Source: Herbidospora yilanensis
Lineage (GTDB): Bacteria; Actinomycetota; Actinomycetes; Streptosporangiales; Streptosporangiaceae
Assembly (NCBI RefSeq): GCF_001570565.1
Contig: NZ_BBXE01000040.1
Coordinates: 1 to 64,000 of the forward strand
Reading direction: 5' to 3'
DNA length: 64,000 nucleotides
Below the pieces are notes generated by a model. That model searched no databases and had not been told where the DNA came from. It was given only the letters and a program-made list of their open reading frames with translations. Below are positions 25,993 through 34,442 of the stretch, one piece after another. The translations under genes were made by a program, and so were the position numbers. Each line of letters opens with the position of its first letter. Position 1 is the first letter of the stretch.

Positions 25993-26709
25993 ATGTTTCT
26001 CGGACGTACTTTCGCCGTTTCTCTGGCGGCGGTGACGACGCTGCTGGCGGGAACGACGAGCACCGCCCACGCGCGCAGCGACACGGTCAACGCCTACGGC
26101 GCCTCGATCGCCCTGCCGCTGGGGCTCGACTTCGGTCCCGCGCCGGTGGCGGACCTCGGCAACCCGACCGCCACGGTCGCGTCGGTCAACGTCGGCACCG
26201 TGTCGACCGGCGTCGTCGCGGTGGAGGTCGAACAGAACACCACCGTCGGCACCGAATCGGCGCGCGCGTCGGTCGACGGCCTGAGCGCCACGCTCCTCGG
26301 CGTCGGCTTCAGCGCGGGCGCCGTTCGGGCGGAGTGCACCGCGGCCACCGGCGTGCCCACGACGGGCTCGACGGTCATCGCCGACGGGGAGGTGCTCGGC
26401 ACCACCCTGAACAACAACCCGGCGCCGAACACGACGCTCCTGTTCCCGCCGCTGCTGCCGGTCATCGAGGTCCGCCTCAACGAGCAGATCAGCAATCCCG
26501 ACGGGAGCCTGACCGTCCACGGCATGCGCGTGCGGGCGCTGTCGGGCGTCGGCGACGTCATCCTGAGCTCGGCGACCTGCGGCCCGGCCACGCTCGACCC
26601 GCCGAACGAGGCGCCGCTGGCCTCCGGCGCCGGCCTCTACCTGGCGCTCGGCCTGGCCGCCGCCGGTGGCGGCGCGATGTTGCTGCGCCGCCGCCGTCAG
26701 TTCGGCTGA
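25993..26709 (+). CDS. Secreted surface protein with C-terminal sorting tail (choice-of-anchor P-like)
   Basis: A 238-residue exported protein. The signal peptide (about 1-28) ends near TAHA|RS. A beta-rich body (about 30-200) contains the pair Cys115 and Cys196. A C-terminal sorting region follows: PLASGAG (about 208-214), a hydrophobic helix (about 215-231) and RRRR at 232-235. That tail has the layout of sortase/exosortase signals but neither LPXTG nor PEP. The body resembles what I recall as the choice-of-anchor P family, reported with actinobacterial exosortases; I could not check this. ATG 25993 with GGAGG upstream is preferred over TTG 25963. It is the best candidate substrate for the exosortase at 22035. 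Confidence 0.72.
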   Translation: MFLGRTFAVSLAAVTTLLAGTTSTAHARSDTVNAYGASIALPLGLDFGPAPVADLGNPTATVASVNVGTVSTGVVAVEVEQNTTVGTESARASVDGLSATLLGVGFSAGAVRAECTAATGVPTTGSTVIADGEVLGTTLNNNPAPNTTLLFPPLLPVIEVRLNEQISNPDGSLTVHGMRVRALSGVGDVILSSATCGPATLDPPNEAPLASGAGLYLALGLAAAGGGAMLLRRRRQFG

Positions 26710-26719
26710 TCCGTCTCGT

Positions 26720-26748
26720 GAAGGGCGCCCCCGGGTGGGGCGCCCTTC
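26720..26748. terminator. Bidirectional terminator between anchored-protein and GT-C genes
   Basis: GAAGGGCGCCCC and GGGGCGCCCTTC form a perfect 12-base-pair stem with loop CGGGT. It lies 10 bases after one stop codon and directly abuts the stop codon of the convergent gene. It is flanked by T-rich sequence on the + side (tctcattt). Confidence 0.88.
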
Positions 26749-28056
26749 TCATTTGGGCACGTAGAGGGCGAACCAGGAGTAGCCGAAGTCCTTGTAGTAG
26801 CGGGCTCGGTAGTGCCTCTGCAGGCTCAGATAGCCCGGGTCGGTCTCCACGAAGGCGCTGTTCTGGTGTTTCCGGCCGCCGGACACCACCCAGACCCGCT
26901 CATGCTGCCCGGTCTGCTCGATCAGCTTCCGGTACGGCTCCGCGTACACCCCGACGAACCACTCATAGGTGGGATCGACGTACAGCACCCGGTCGCCCGG
27001 CCGCACCCGTTCGAGCAGCGCGGCGGCCATCGACCGCAGGTCGTCGGGCCGGTGGTCGGGCGCGCGGAGCCACAGGTGCCTGGGCACCGTCAGCGCGACC
27101 AGCAGCGCCAGCGCGATCCACGTCAGCGGTCTCGGGCGCAGCCGGTCGAGCCCCGCCCCGGCCAGCAGGGCCAGCCCGGGGAGGGCGAACAACACGTAGC
27201 GGGGGCTGTAGATCGGATAGACCAGCGAGATCAGCATCGACAGCGGGATCAGCAGCGCCCACGCCCCGGCCACCCGGCCCAGCGTGCCCCGCGCCCCGAA
27301 GGCGGCCAGCCCCAGCAGCGGGATGATCGCCCACCTGCTGCCCATGACCTCCTGGGCCAGCTCCGGCAGGGCCGCCCACGTGGGCGGCTGGAGCCACCCG
27401 AGCTGCACGCCCCGCTGCCCCGCCGCCAGCACCGCCAGGGGTGCCAGTCCCGCCGCCGCGATCGCCATCGCCCGCAGGAAGCGCCTGCGGTCGGGCGCGA
27501 CGAAGACGTGCGCCACCACCAGCAGCAGCCCGTAGACGTGCGACCACCCCAGCAGCACGATCACGACCGCGTAGAGCACGTGGGAGCGCCGGGTCACCAG
27601 CAACCAGGTCGCCAGCACCGCCAGCGCGGTCACGATCGCGTACGACCTGACCTCCTGGGCGTACCGGGTCACCATCGGCAGCGCCGCGAAGACCAGCCCG
27701 GCCAGCAGGCCCACGCGGGCGGAGGCCAGGTGGCGTGCGATCGCGGCGATCCCGTAGGCCGCGGCGGCCATGGCCAGCACGGAGGGCAACCGGAGCGCGA
27801 GCTCCGACGTGGAGATCCACGCCACCGGCCGCAGCAGCAGGTAGTAGAGGGCGTGCACCCGGTCCATGTGGCCGAGCAGGTCCCACAACTCGCCGATCGG
27901 CCGGGAGGCGGCCAGCGCGGACACCGACTCGTCGCGCCAGAACGAGGGCACCCAGACGTTCCACAACCCGACGAGAAGCGCGACGGCGGAGGCCGTCACT
28001 TCGGCGTGCCGCCTGGTCAGCGGCATAACCGGCATTTCGGTCAAGGCCCTCGTCAT
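26749..28056 (-). CDS. GT-C-fold membrane glycosyltransferase (PMT/ArnT-like)
   Basis: A 435-residue protein with about ten membrane segments. After the first segment comes WRDESVSALAASRP (about residues 40-53), containing the conserved acidic pair of the first outer loop of GT-C enzymes of the PF13231 type. Further on it has RYAQEVRSYA (about 131-140). A soluble C-terminal domain (about 335-435) ends the protein. Such enzymes move a sugar from a polyprenyl phosphate to a lipid or protein on the outer face of the membrane. It is convergent with the anchored-protein gene and may glycosylate that protein or build the anchor; this is inferred from context. The start could also be ATG 28035 or 28026. 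Confidence 0.8.
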   Translation of the reverse strand: MTRALTEMPVMPLTRRHAEVTASAVALLVGLWNVWVPSFWRDESVSALAASRPIGELWDLLGHMDRVHALYYLLLRPVAWISTSELALRLPSVLAMAAAAYGIAAIARHLASARVGLLAGLVFAALPMVTRYAQEVRSYAIVTALAVLATWLLVTRRSHVLYAVVIVLLGWSHVYGLLLVVAHVFVAPDRRRFLRAMAIAAAGLAPLAVLAAGQRGVQLGWLQPPTWAALPELAQEVMGSRWAIIPLLGLAAFGARGTLGRVAGAWALLIPLSMLISLVYPIYSPRYVLFALPGLALLAGAGLDRLRPRPLTWIALALLVALTVPRHLWLRAPDHRPDDLRSMAAALLERVRPGDRVLYVDPTYEWFVGVYAEPYRKLIEQTGQHERVWVVSGGRKHQNSAFVETDPGYLSLQRHYRARYYKDFGYSWFALYVPK

Positions 28057-28091
28057 GGCGCCAATTCATACCACTTGACCGGGCCGCCGTT

Positions 28092-28121
28092 ATGAACGTA
28101 CGTTCATGAACATGCGTTCAT
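28092..28121. promoter_or_regulatory. Tandem TetR-type operators over the methyltransferase start
   Basis: ATGAACGTACGTTCAT (28092-28107) is a perfect 16-base palindrome. ATGAACATGCGTTCAT (28106-28121) is a second, near-perfect copy sharing two bases with the first. Centre-to-centre spacing is 14 bases. The second copy contains the methyltransferase start codons at 28106 and 28112. Because the downstream gene of this operon is a TetR repressor, the two sites are very likely its own operators. Confidence 0.75.
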
Positions 28122-28891
28122 TCATCGCGAACACCCATCAGGCCGAGGCCTGGAACGGCTACGAGGGTGCCCACTGGGCCGCCCACCACGATCGCTACAA
28201 CGCCGTCAACGACGCCTTCAACCCGTTCCTCCTCGACGCCGTCAGGCCGGGCGACCGCGTCCTCGACGTCGGGTGCGGCACCGGGCGCACCACCCGGCTG
28301 GCCGCCCGCACGGCGGCCTCCGCCCTGGGGATCGACCTGTCCGGCCCGATGCTCGCCACCGCCCGCGAGCTCGCGAGCGGCGGAAACGTCGACTTCGTCC
28401 AGGGCGACGCGCAGGTCCACCCGTTCCCCGATTCGTCGTTCGACCTGGTCGTCAGTAGATTCGGGATCATGTTCTTCGGCGATCCCGTCGCCGCCTTCGC
28501 CAACATCGGCCGGGCCCTCGCGCCGGGCGGGCGGCTCACGTTCCTGTCGATGCGCGGCTACGGCGACCTGGCCCAGGTCGTCTCGGCCCTCGGCCTGCCC
28601 GACCCCGAGCCGGGCACCGGTCCGCTCGCGCTGGGCGACCCCGAGACGGTCGGCCGCGTGCTGACCGAAGCCGGATTCACCGGCGTCGTCGCCCGCCCGG
28701 TCGACGCGCCGCAGAACTGGGGCGCCGACGCCGCCGACGCGGCCGCGTTCCTGGGGGCCTGGGGCCCGATCCGGCATCAGGCCGGAGACGGCGCCGCCGA
28801 GAGGCTGCTCCCGGGGCTGCGCGCCTTCGAGACCCCCGACGGCGTGTTGCTCAACGGCGAGGCGCTGCTGGTCGGCGCGGTGCGGCCGTGA
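28106..28891 (+). CDS. Class I SAM-dependent methyltransferase
   Basis: A 261-residue methyltransferase of the UbiE/Methyltransf_11 type. The N-terminus has the family feature QAEAWNGYEGAHWAAHHDRY (about residues 12-31). Motif I is LDVGCGTGRTT (about 53-63). The acidic end of strand 2 is GIDLSGPML and the post-motif is LVVSRFGIMFF (about 115-125). The start (ATG 28106, or 28112) lies inside the second of two tandem operators, so the transcript must have almost no leader. It is translationally coupled to a TetR gene (GTGA overlap), which very probably represses both. The substrate is unknown. Confidence 0.88.
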   Translation: MNMRSFIANTHQAEAWNGYEGAHWAAHHDRYNAVNDAFNPFLLDAVRPGDRVLDVGCGTGRTTRLAARTAASALGIDLSGPMLATARELASGGNVDFVQGDAQVHPFPDSSFDLVVSRFGIMFFGDPVAAFANIGRALAPGGRLTFLSMRGYGDLAQVVSALGLPDPEPGTGPLALGDPETVGRVLTEAGFTGVVARPVDAPQNWGADAADAAAFLGAWGPIRHQAGDGAAERLLPGLRAFETPDGVLLNGEALLVGAVRP

Positions 28892-29484
28892 TGGCGCCGC
28901 GCCGGGCGCAGGCCGTCGACGCCGGGGTGGACCTGCGTGACCACCTGATCGGCACCGCCGCACGGCTCATCGCCCGGCGCGGCACCGCGGGGCTGACCGT
29001 GCGCGAGATCGCCCGGGAGGCGAAGGTGGCCACCGGGGTGCTCTACAACCACTTCGCCGACAAGGAGGAACTGCTCGCCCTCGGCCTCCACGGCCACGTG
29101 CGGGCGGCCGAACGGGGTCTGCCGCCGCTGCCCGACGACGATGAGGAGGTGGGGCGGGCGCTGCTGGCGTACACGAGAAGGGCTCTTGACCTGCACCTGG
29201 CCATCGTTCCCGCGTTCGAGAACGTGGCGCCGGAGGTGCTCGAACGGTTCACCGGGCTCGGCAACCCGGCCGCCGGCGGGCAGGGGCTGCGCGACCAGCT
29301 CGCCGCCTATCTGCGGCGGCAGCGGGAGGCGGGGGCCATCGCGGCGGACACGCCGGTCGGCGCCGCCGCGACGATGATCATCGGGGCCTGCCACGAGGTC
29401 ACCCTGCGCGCCCCGGCGGTCGTGCCCGAGGGGTTCGCCGAAGACCTGGTCACCATCGTCCTCACGGGGATCCAGGTGCGGTAA
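28888..29484 (+). CDS. TetR-family repressor of the methyltransferase operon
   Basis: A 198-residue repressor whose first codon (GTG 28888, or ATG 28891) overlaps the methyltransferase stop. The HTH lies at about residues 16-62: RGTAGLTVREIAREAKVATG, then VLYNHFADKEELL. The C-terminal ligand domain shows nothing diagnostic. The palindromes at 28092-28121 are typical TetR/AcrR operators and lie at the head of this two-gene operon, which supports autoregulation. Confidence 0.9.
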   Translation: MMAPRRAQAVDAGVDLRDHLIGTAARLIARRGTAGLTVREIAREAKVATGVLYNHFADKEELLALGLHGHVRAAERGLPPLPDDDEEVGRALLAYTRRALDLHLAIVPAFENVAPEVLERFTGLGNPAAGGQGLRDQLAAYLRRQREAGAIAADTPVGAAATMIIGACHEVTLRAPAVVPEGFAEDLVTIVLTGIQVR

Positions 29485-29528
29485 CGAAGCCCGCGATACA
29501 GTCGTGTAATGGTGCGAAGCTCGTTGGG

Positions 29529-30305
29529 GTGCCCGTGAACCTGCCCGGGGCCTGGCCGATCACCGACGACGTCGGGTCGATGCGTGACCGCATCGACGCG
29601 TTCGCCTCGGGTGCCGGGCTCACCGGAGCCCGCCTCCATGACCTCGTGTTCGCCGTCAACGAGGCGGTGGTCAACGTGCTGGAGCACGGCGACGGGCTCG
29701 GCACCGTCCGGATCTGGCTGGAAGACGGTCAGATCGTCGTGGAGGTGACCGACCTGGCGGGTCGGCTCACGCCCGCCCACCTCAACCCCGCCCGGCCCTC
29801 GCTCGACGGCCGTCGCGGCTTCGGCCTGTGGCTCATGAGCGAGGTCTGCGACCAGCTCACGATCGAGCAGGGCGACGGCGGCTCCCGGGTGGAGATGCGC
29901 ATGAACGTCGACGACGACTCCATCAAGCCCCGGGACGGCGCGCGGCAGCGCCTCGGGGTGGCCGTGACGCGCCAGGCGGCCGGGCCGCTGGTGACGGTCT
30001 CCGGCGACCTCGACGTGACCACCTCGCCGCAACTGCACGCGGTGGTCAACGACCTGCTGACCTCAGGAAACACCCACATCGCGGCCGACCTGTCGGAGGT
30101 CTCCTTCTGCGACTCCAGCGGCCTTCGGGTGCTGCTGGTCTCGACGGTCGCGGCCCGGGAACTGGGCGGGCTGATGGTGCTGGCCGGGGTGACCGAGCCG
30201 CTCGACCGGCTGTTCAGACTGACCGGAAGCCTCACCGTGCTCGCCGTCCGCGACAACGCTGAGGAGGCGTTGAACCTGCTCTCCGAGCACCGGGCCGGCT
30301 CATGA
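29529..30305 (+). CDS. RsbW-like ATPase fused to RsbV-like STAS domain
   Basis: A 258-residue fusion. Residues ~10-130 form a GHKL ATPase of the anti-sigma kinase type (HATPase_c_2), with the N box [14 protein letters not shown] (about 41-54) and the G box [12 protein letters not shown]. Residues ~140-250 form a STAS domain with the phosphorylation loop [11 protein letters not shown] intact. Kinase and antagonist are normally separate proteins that bind each other, so this is a self-contained partner-switch module. It overlaps the GAF-SpoIIE phosphatase gene by 4 bases, giving kinase, substrate and phosphatase in one operon. No sigma factor gene is adjacent. GTG 29529 or 29535 starts it. Confidence 0.85.
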   Translation: MPVNLPGAWPITDDVGSMRDRIDAFASGAGLTGARLHDLVFAVNEAVVNVLEHGDGLGTVRIWLEDGQIVVEVTDLAGRLTPAHLNPARPSLDGRRGFGLWLMSEVCDQLTIEQGDGGSRVEMRMNVDDDSIKPRDGARQRLGVAVTRQAAGPLVTVSGDLDVTTSPQLHAVVNDLLTSGNTHIAADLSEVSFCDSSGLRVLLVSTVAARELGGLMVLAGVTEPLDRLFRLTGSLTVLAVRDNAEEALNLLSEHRAGS

Positions 30306-31567
30306 CCCACGAGCTCGACGACCTGATCGCCCGCCTCCAGGAGGAGACCCGGCTCGTCGAGACCCTCCACGAGGTGGGCCGCGCGCTCGCCGCCGACCTC
30401 GACCTCCCCCGGATCGTGCGCACCGCCTGCGACGCCGCGACCTCGCTGACCGGGGCGGCCTTCGGCTCGTTCTTCTACAACGTCTACGACCTGAACGGCC
30501 AGAGCTACTTCCTGTACGTGCTCTCCGGCGTGCCCCGAAGCGCTTTTGAGGGCTTCCCGATGCCGCGCAACACGAAGGTGTTCGACCCCACGTTCCGGGG
30601 CGAGGGCGTCATCCGCATGCACGACGTGCGCGCCGACCCCCGCTACGGCCAGAACCCGCCCCACCACGGCATGCCCGAGGGCCACCTCGACGTGCGCAGC
30701 TATCTCGCCGTGCCGGTGATCTCCCCGTCGGGCGAGGTGCTCGGCGGGTTCTTCTTCGGCCACCCCGAGCCGGGCATGTTCACCGCCCGCCACGAGCAGC
30801 TCGCCTCCGGCGTGGCCGCGCAGGCCGCCGTCGCCATGGACAACGCCCGCCTCTACCAGCGCCATCGCGACGCCGCCGTGGAGCTCCAGCGCAGCCTGCT
30901 GTCCCCGCTGCCGCACGTCCACGGCGTGCGGCATGCCTGGCGCTACCACCCGGCGCGCGGCATCGACGTCGGCGGCGACTGGGTCGACCTCATCCCGATC
31001 GACGAGGGCCGGGTCGCGCTCGTGGTCGGCGACGTGATGGGCAAGGGCATCCAGGCCGCCGCCGTGATGGGGCAGATGCGCACGGCCGTGCGCGCCCTGG
31101 CGGTCAGCCACATGTCGCCGGGCGAGATCCTGCGCCAGGCGGCCGTGGTGTTACGGGCCGCCGACCAGGCCCGCCTGGTGACCTGCTGCCTCGCCGTCTA
31201 CGACGCCCACGCCGAGACCCTGACCTGGGCCAACGCCGGTCAGCTCCCGATGTTGCTCGACGTGGCGGGCGGGCCCCACCGGTTCCTCGACGACGGAGCC
31301 GGGCCGCCGCTGGGCGTGGTCGACTACAACTACGTCGAGCACAAGGTGCACTTCCCGCCCGGGGCCCGGCTGCTCCTCTACACCGACGGCCTGGTCGAGC
31401 GGCGCGACCGGGCGATCGACGCCGGGATGGGCGCCCTCAAGGCGCTCTGGCAGGGCACCCGGCACCTCTCCGACCTCGACGCGGTCGCCGACCGGCTCAT
31501 CGCCGAGCTGGTCGACGTCCGCGCCCACGAAGACGACATCGCCCTGCTGGTCGTCACGACCGGTTGA
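30302..31567 (+). CDS. GAF-domain SpoIIE-type PP2C phosphatase
   Basis: A 421-residue phosphatase. The N-terminal GAF sensor spans about residues 20-180 and ends with [16 protein letters not shown]. The C-terminal SpoIIE/PP2C domain (about 205-420) has metal-binding aspartates in [14 protein letters not shown] (about 219-232) and [13 protein letters not shown] (about 241-253), plus a late D in [11 protein letters not shown]. It would dephosphorylate a STAS protein, most simply the one fused in the preceding overlapping gene. A TTA codon lies at 31151-31153. Its last 14 bases overlap the convergent oxidoreductase gene. Confidence 0.92.
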   Translation: MTHELDDLIARLQEETRLVETLHEVGRALAADLDLPRIVRTACDAATSLTGAAFGSFFYNVYDLNGQSYFLYVLSGVPRSAFEGFPMPRNTKVFDPTFRGEGVIRMHDVRADPRYGQNPPHHGMPEGHLDVRSYLAVPVISPSGEVLGGFFFGHPEPGMFTARHEQLASGVAAQAAVAMDNARLYQRHRDAAVELQRSLLSPLPHVHGVRHAWRYHPARGIDVGGDWVDLIPIDEGRVALVVGDVMGKGIQAAAVMGQMRTAVRALAVSHMSPGEILRQAAVVLRAADQARLVTCCLAVYDAHAETLTWANAGQLPMLLDVAGGPHRFLDDGAGPPLGVVDYNYVEHKVHFPPGARLLLYTDGLVERRDRAIDAGMGALKALWQGTRHLSDLDAVADRLIAELVDVRAHEDDIALLVVTTG

Positions 31568-32669
31568 AGGTGGTCGTGAGCTCCAGTGCCTGACCGGTCC
31601 GGGCCGACTCGTGCGCCTTCAGCATGATCTCCAGCGCGTGGCGGGCGACGTCGCCGCCCATGACCTCCTCGGCCGTGCCGTTCACGACGTCGGCGAGGTG
31701 GTCGACGAGCAGGGCGCGGCGCAGCTTGTCGACGCGCCGCTGGGCCGGCTCCAGGTGGGCGAGGTCGAGGTCGACCCAGCCGCTCAGCCCGGCGGCGGCC
31801 TCCAGCAGGAACAGGTCGATGCCCCGGCCGCCGTTCACCGGCAGGTTGTTCGGCAGGTTCAGGGTGCCCTTGCGGCCGAAGACCTCCAGGCGGGGGCCCT
31901 TGGCGGCGTTCACGTTGAAGGTGCCGTCGACGACGGCGAACGTGCCGCCGCCGAAGTCGAGCATGATCAGGGTGTTGTCGTCGGTGGTGACGGTGATCTC
32001 CTTGCCGGCGTACGGGCCGGAGCGCACCACCCGGGTCGGCTCGGTGACGCCCGAGAACGCCGACACCCGTTTGGCCGGGCCGAGCAGGCCGAGCATCTCG
32101 TGGATGCCGTAGACGCCGACGTCGAACAGCGGGCCCGAGCCCTCCTGGTAGAACCACGACGGGTCGGTCGGCCAGTTCATCATCGAGGCCGGGCCGCCGT
32201 GGCTGGCCCGGACCTTGGCGAACGCGACCTTGCCGATGACCCCCTCGCGGATCAGCCGGGCCGCCTCGATCCGGCTCGGGTAGAGCATGTTCGGCGGCGA
32301 ACAGACGATCTTGAGGCCCCTCGCGGCGGCCAGGTCGATGAGCGCGTCGGCCTCCTCCATCGTGGTGGCCAGCGGCTTCTCGGTCGCCAGGTGCTTGCCC
32401 GCCTGAAGGATCTTCAGCGAGGTCGGGCCGTGCGCCGGGATGGGGGTCAGGTTGAGCACCAGGTCGATGTCCGACGCGTCGAGCATCTCGTCGAGCGTGG
32501 CGTAGGTCTCCCGCGCGCCGTACGTCTTGGCGGCGGCGGCGGTGCGCTCCTCCACCGGGTCGCACAGCGCGACCAGTTCCACCTTGTCGGCGATGTGGTG
32601 CAGGTTGGGCAGCACCCCGTAGTCGACCGTGGCGATCGCCCCGACCCCGAGGACCCCGAGCTTCAACAT
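31554..32669 (-). CDS. Gfo/Idh/MocA-family oxidoreductase
   Basis: A 371-residue NAD(P)-dependent sugar oxidoreductase. The Rossmann motif is [10 protein letters not shown] (about residues 3-12). The signature [11 protein letters not shown] is at about 92-102, and the catalytic region [14 protein letters not shown] at about 173-186 holds the expected Asp-His pair. I prefer ATG 32669 (GGGTTGTG upstream) over 32678. It is the last gene of the leftward operon with the sugar ABC transporter and probably oxidises or epimerises the imported sugar or its derivative. The exact substrate is unknown. Confidence 0.9.
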   Translation of the reverse strand: MLKLGVLGVGAIATVDYGVLPNLHHIADKVELVALCDPVEERTAAAAKTYGARETYATLDEMLDASDIDLVLNLTPIPAHGPTSLKILQAGKHLATEKPLATTMEEADALIDLAAARGLKIVCSPPNMLYPSRIEAARLIREGVIGKVAFAKVRASHGGPASMMNWPTDPSWFYQEGSGPLFDVGVYGIHEMLGLLGPAKRVSAFSGVTEPTRVVRSGPYAGKEITVTTDDNTLIMLDFGGGTFAVVDGTFNVNAAKGPRLEVFGRKGTLNLPNNLPVNGGRGIDLFLLEAAAGLSGWVDLDLAHLEPAQRRVDKLRRALLVDHLADVVNGTAEEVMGGDVARHALEIMLKAHESARTGQALELTTTFNRS

Positions 32670-32685
32670 CAGACACAACCCTTTC

Positions 32686-33501
32686 TCAACCCTTGACCGC
32701 GCCCGCGACCATGCCCTGCATGAGGCGCTTCTGGACCAGCAGGAAGAACACGACGACCGGGATCGTGAAGATCACGCTGGCCGCCATGACGCCGCCCCAG
32801 TCGGAGTAGTAGCTGGAGAAGAACTGCTGCAGCGCGACCGGGAGCGTCTCCCTGGACGACTGCTGCATGTACGTCGCCGAGAACATCAGCTCGTTCCACG
32901 ACGTGATGAACCCGTAGATCGAACTGGCCGCCAGCCCCGGCCAGACGAGCGGGAACACGACGAGCCGCACGGCCTTCATCCGCGAGGCCCCGTCGACCAT
33001 CGCCGACTCCTCCAGAGAGACCGGGATGTCCATGAAGAAACTCCGCAGCATGTACGTCGCCAGCCCCACCGTCAGCGCCAGGTGCGACAACACGAGCCCC
33101 TGGTAGGTGCCGAGCAGATCGGTGTTGCGCAGCACCACGAACAGCGGGATGACCAGCACCGTCTGCGGCAGCATCTGGATCGACAGGATCACGATCAGCA
33201 GGTAGCGCTTCATCGGGACGTTGAACCGCGCCAGCGCGTAGCCCGCCAGCAGCGCGATCAGCCCGGTGATGAGCGTGGTGGCCCCGGCGACCAGCAGCGA
33301 GTTGAGGAACTGGCGCGGGATCGCCCCGGAGAACAACTCGGTGTAGCGCGACAGGATCGGCTCGTGCGGGATGAACTGCGGGGACACCGTGAAGATCTCG
33401 GTGTCCGGCTTGAGCGAGGTGACGATCATCCAGAAGAACGGGAACAGGCTCGCCGCGCAGATGAGCACCATCGCCGGGTAGACGATCAGCCTCCGGGTCA
33501 T
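32686..33501 (-). CDS. Carbohydrate ABC transporter permease, MalG type
   Basis: A 271-residue inner-membrane permease of the CUT1 family with six membrane segments. The EAA loop that docks the ATPase reads EESAMVDGASRMKAV (about residues 164-178). The partner permease gene overlaps it by 4 bases upstream. No ATPase subunit is encoded nearby, which is common for CUT1 importers of actinomycetes that share one MsiK-type ATPase. Confidence 0.94.
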   Translation of the reverse strand: MTRRLIVYPAMVLICAASLFPFFWMIVTSLKPDTEIFTVSPQFIPHEPILSRYTELFSGAIPRQFLNSLLVAGATTLITGLIALLAGYALARFNVPMKRYLLIVILSIQMLPQTVLVIPLFVVLRNTDLLGTYQGLVLSHLALTVGLATYMLRSFFMDIPVSLEESAMVDGASRMKAVRLVVFPLVWPGLAASSIYGFITSWNELMFSATYMQQSSRETLPVALQQFFSSYYSDWGGVMAASVIFTIPVVVFFLLVQKRLMQGMVAGAVKG

Positions 33502-34442
33502 GTGCCCTCCTTCGACAACTTCACGTAGACGGCGGTGATCCCGGCCAACAGCAGGAACGTGACGACGGCCATCGCCGCCGCGACCCCCTGGTCGAGCACG
33601 GTGAACGCCTGCAGCCAGGTCAGCAGCGACAACACCTCGGTGCTGTGGCTCGGCCCGCCGGGCGGGGTGGTCATCACCAGGAAGTGGTCGAACGACTGGT
33701 ACGCGAAGATCGTCGACATCACGCCCAGGATCGTCAGCAGCGGCTTCATCATCGGCAGCCGGACCCTGACGAGCTGCTGGTAGAAGCCCGCGCCGTCGAC
33801 CCTGGCCGCCTCCAGCACCTCACCCCGGGTCGCGCGCAGCCCGGCCAGCATCGAGATCGCGATGAACGGCACCGAGTGCCAGACCACGGCGATCGTGATG
33901 GCGACCAGCGAGGCGAACCCGTCGTTGAACCAGGCGTAGCCCTTGAACGAGTCGAAGCCGAGGGAGACCAGCAGCCAGTTGGCGATGCCGTACTGGTCGT
34001 TGAACATCCACTTCCAGATGATGCCGCTGGCCACCCGGGGCATCGCCCAGGGCAGCAGCACGACCACCGTGACGATCCTGGCCGCCCACGACCCGGCGTC
34101 CAGGACGAGCGCGATGGCCAGGCTGATCAGCAGGGTGGTGACCACGCAGACGACCGCGAAGATCGTCGTGCGGAGCAGCGCGGCGAGGAAGTAGGGGTCG
34201 CCGAAGATCTCCGTGTAGTTGTCGACGCCGTTGAAGGCCCCGGTCATGAGGTATTCGCCCTCGTGGAACGAGAGCCAGACGGTCCGCACGATGGGGTAGC
34301 CGACCACTCCCAGGATCACCGCCAGGAGGGGGGCGAGCAGGAGGCTCGGCAGGCCGAACCGGTCCCACCGGGACCGGGTCCGGCTTCCCGCGCGGGCGGG
34401 CGCGACCGTGTGCCGTGCCCGCCTGCTGGTGGTAGAGGTCAT
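33498..34442 (-). CDS. Carbohydrate ABC transporter permease, MalF type
   Basis: A 314-residue permease with a basic N-terminus followed by six membrane segments. Its EAA loop is VLEAARVDGAGFYQQL near residue 210. It pairs with the MalG-type permease (4-base overlap) and the binding protein upstream (4-base overlap), so all three are translationally coupled. It imports a mono- or oligosaccharide; no motif in the permease fixes which one. Confidence 0.94.
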   Translation of the reverse strand: MTSTTSRRARHTVAPARAGSRTRSRWDRFGLPSLLLAPLLAVILGVVGYPIVRTVWLSFHEGEYLMTGAFNGVDNYTEIFGDPYFLAALLRTTIFAVVCVVTTLLISLAIALVLDAGSWAARIVTVVVLLPWAMPRVASGIIWKWMFNDQYGIANWLLVSLGFDSFKGYAWFNDGFASLVAITIAVVWHSVPFIAISMLAGLRATRGEVLEAARVDGAGFYQQLVRVRLPMMKPLLTILGVMSTIFAYQSFDHFLVMTTPPGGPSHSTEVLSLLTWLQAFTVLDQGVAAAMAVVTFLLLAGITAVYVKLSKEGT

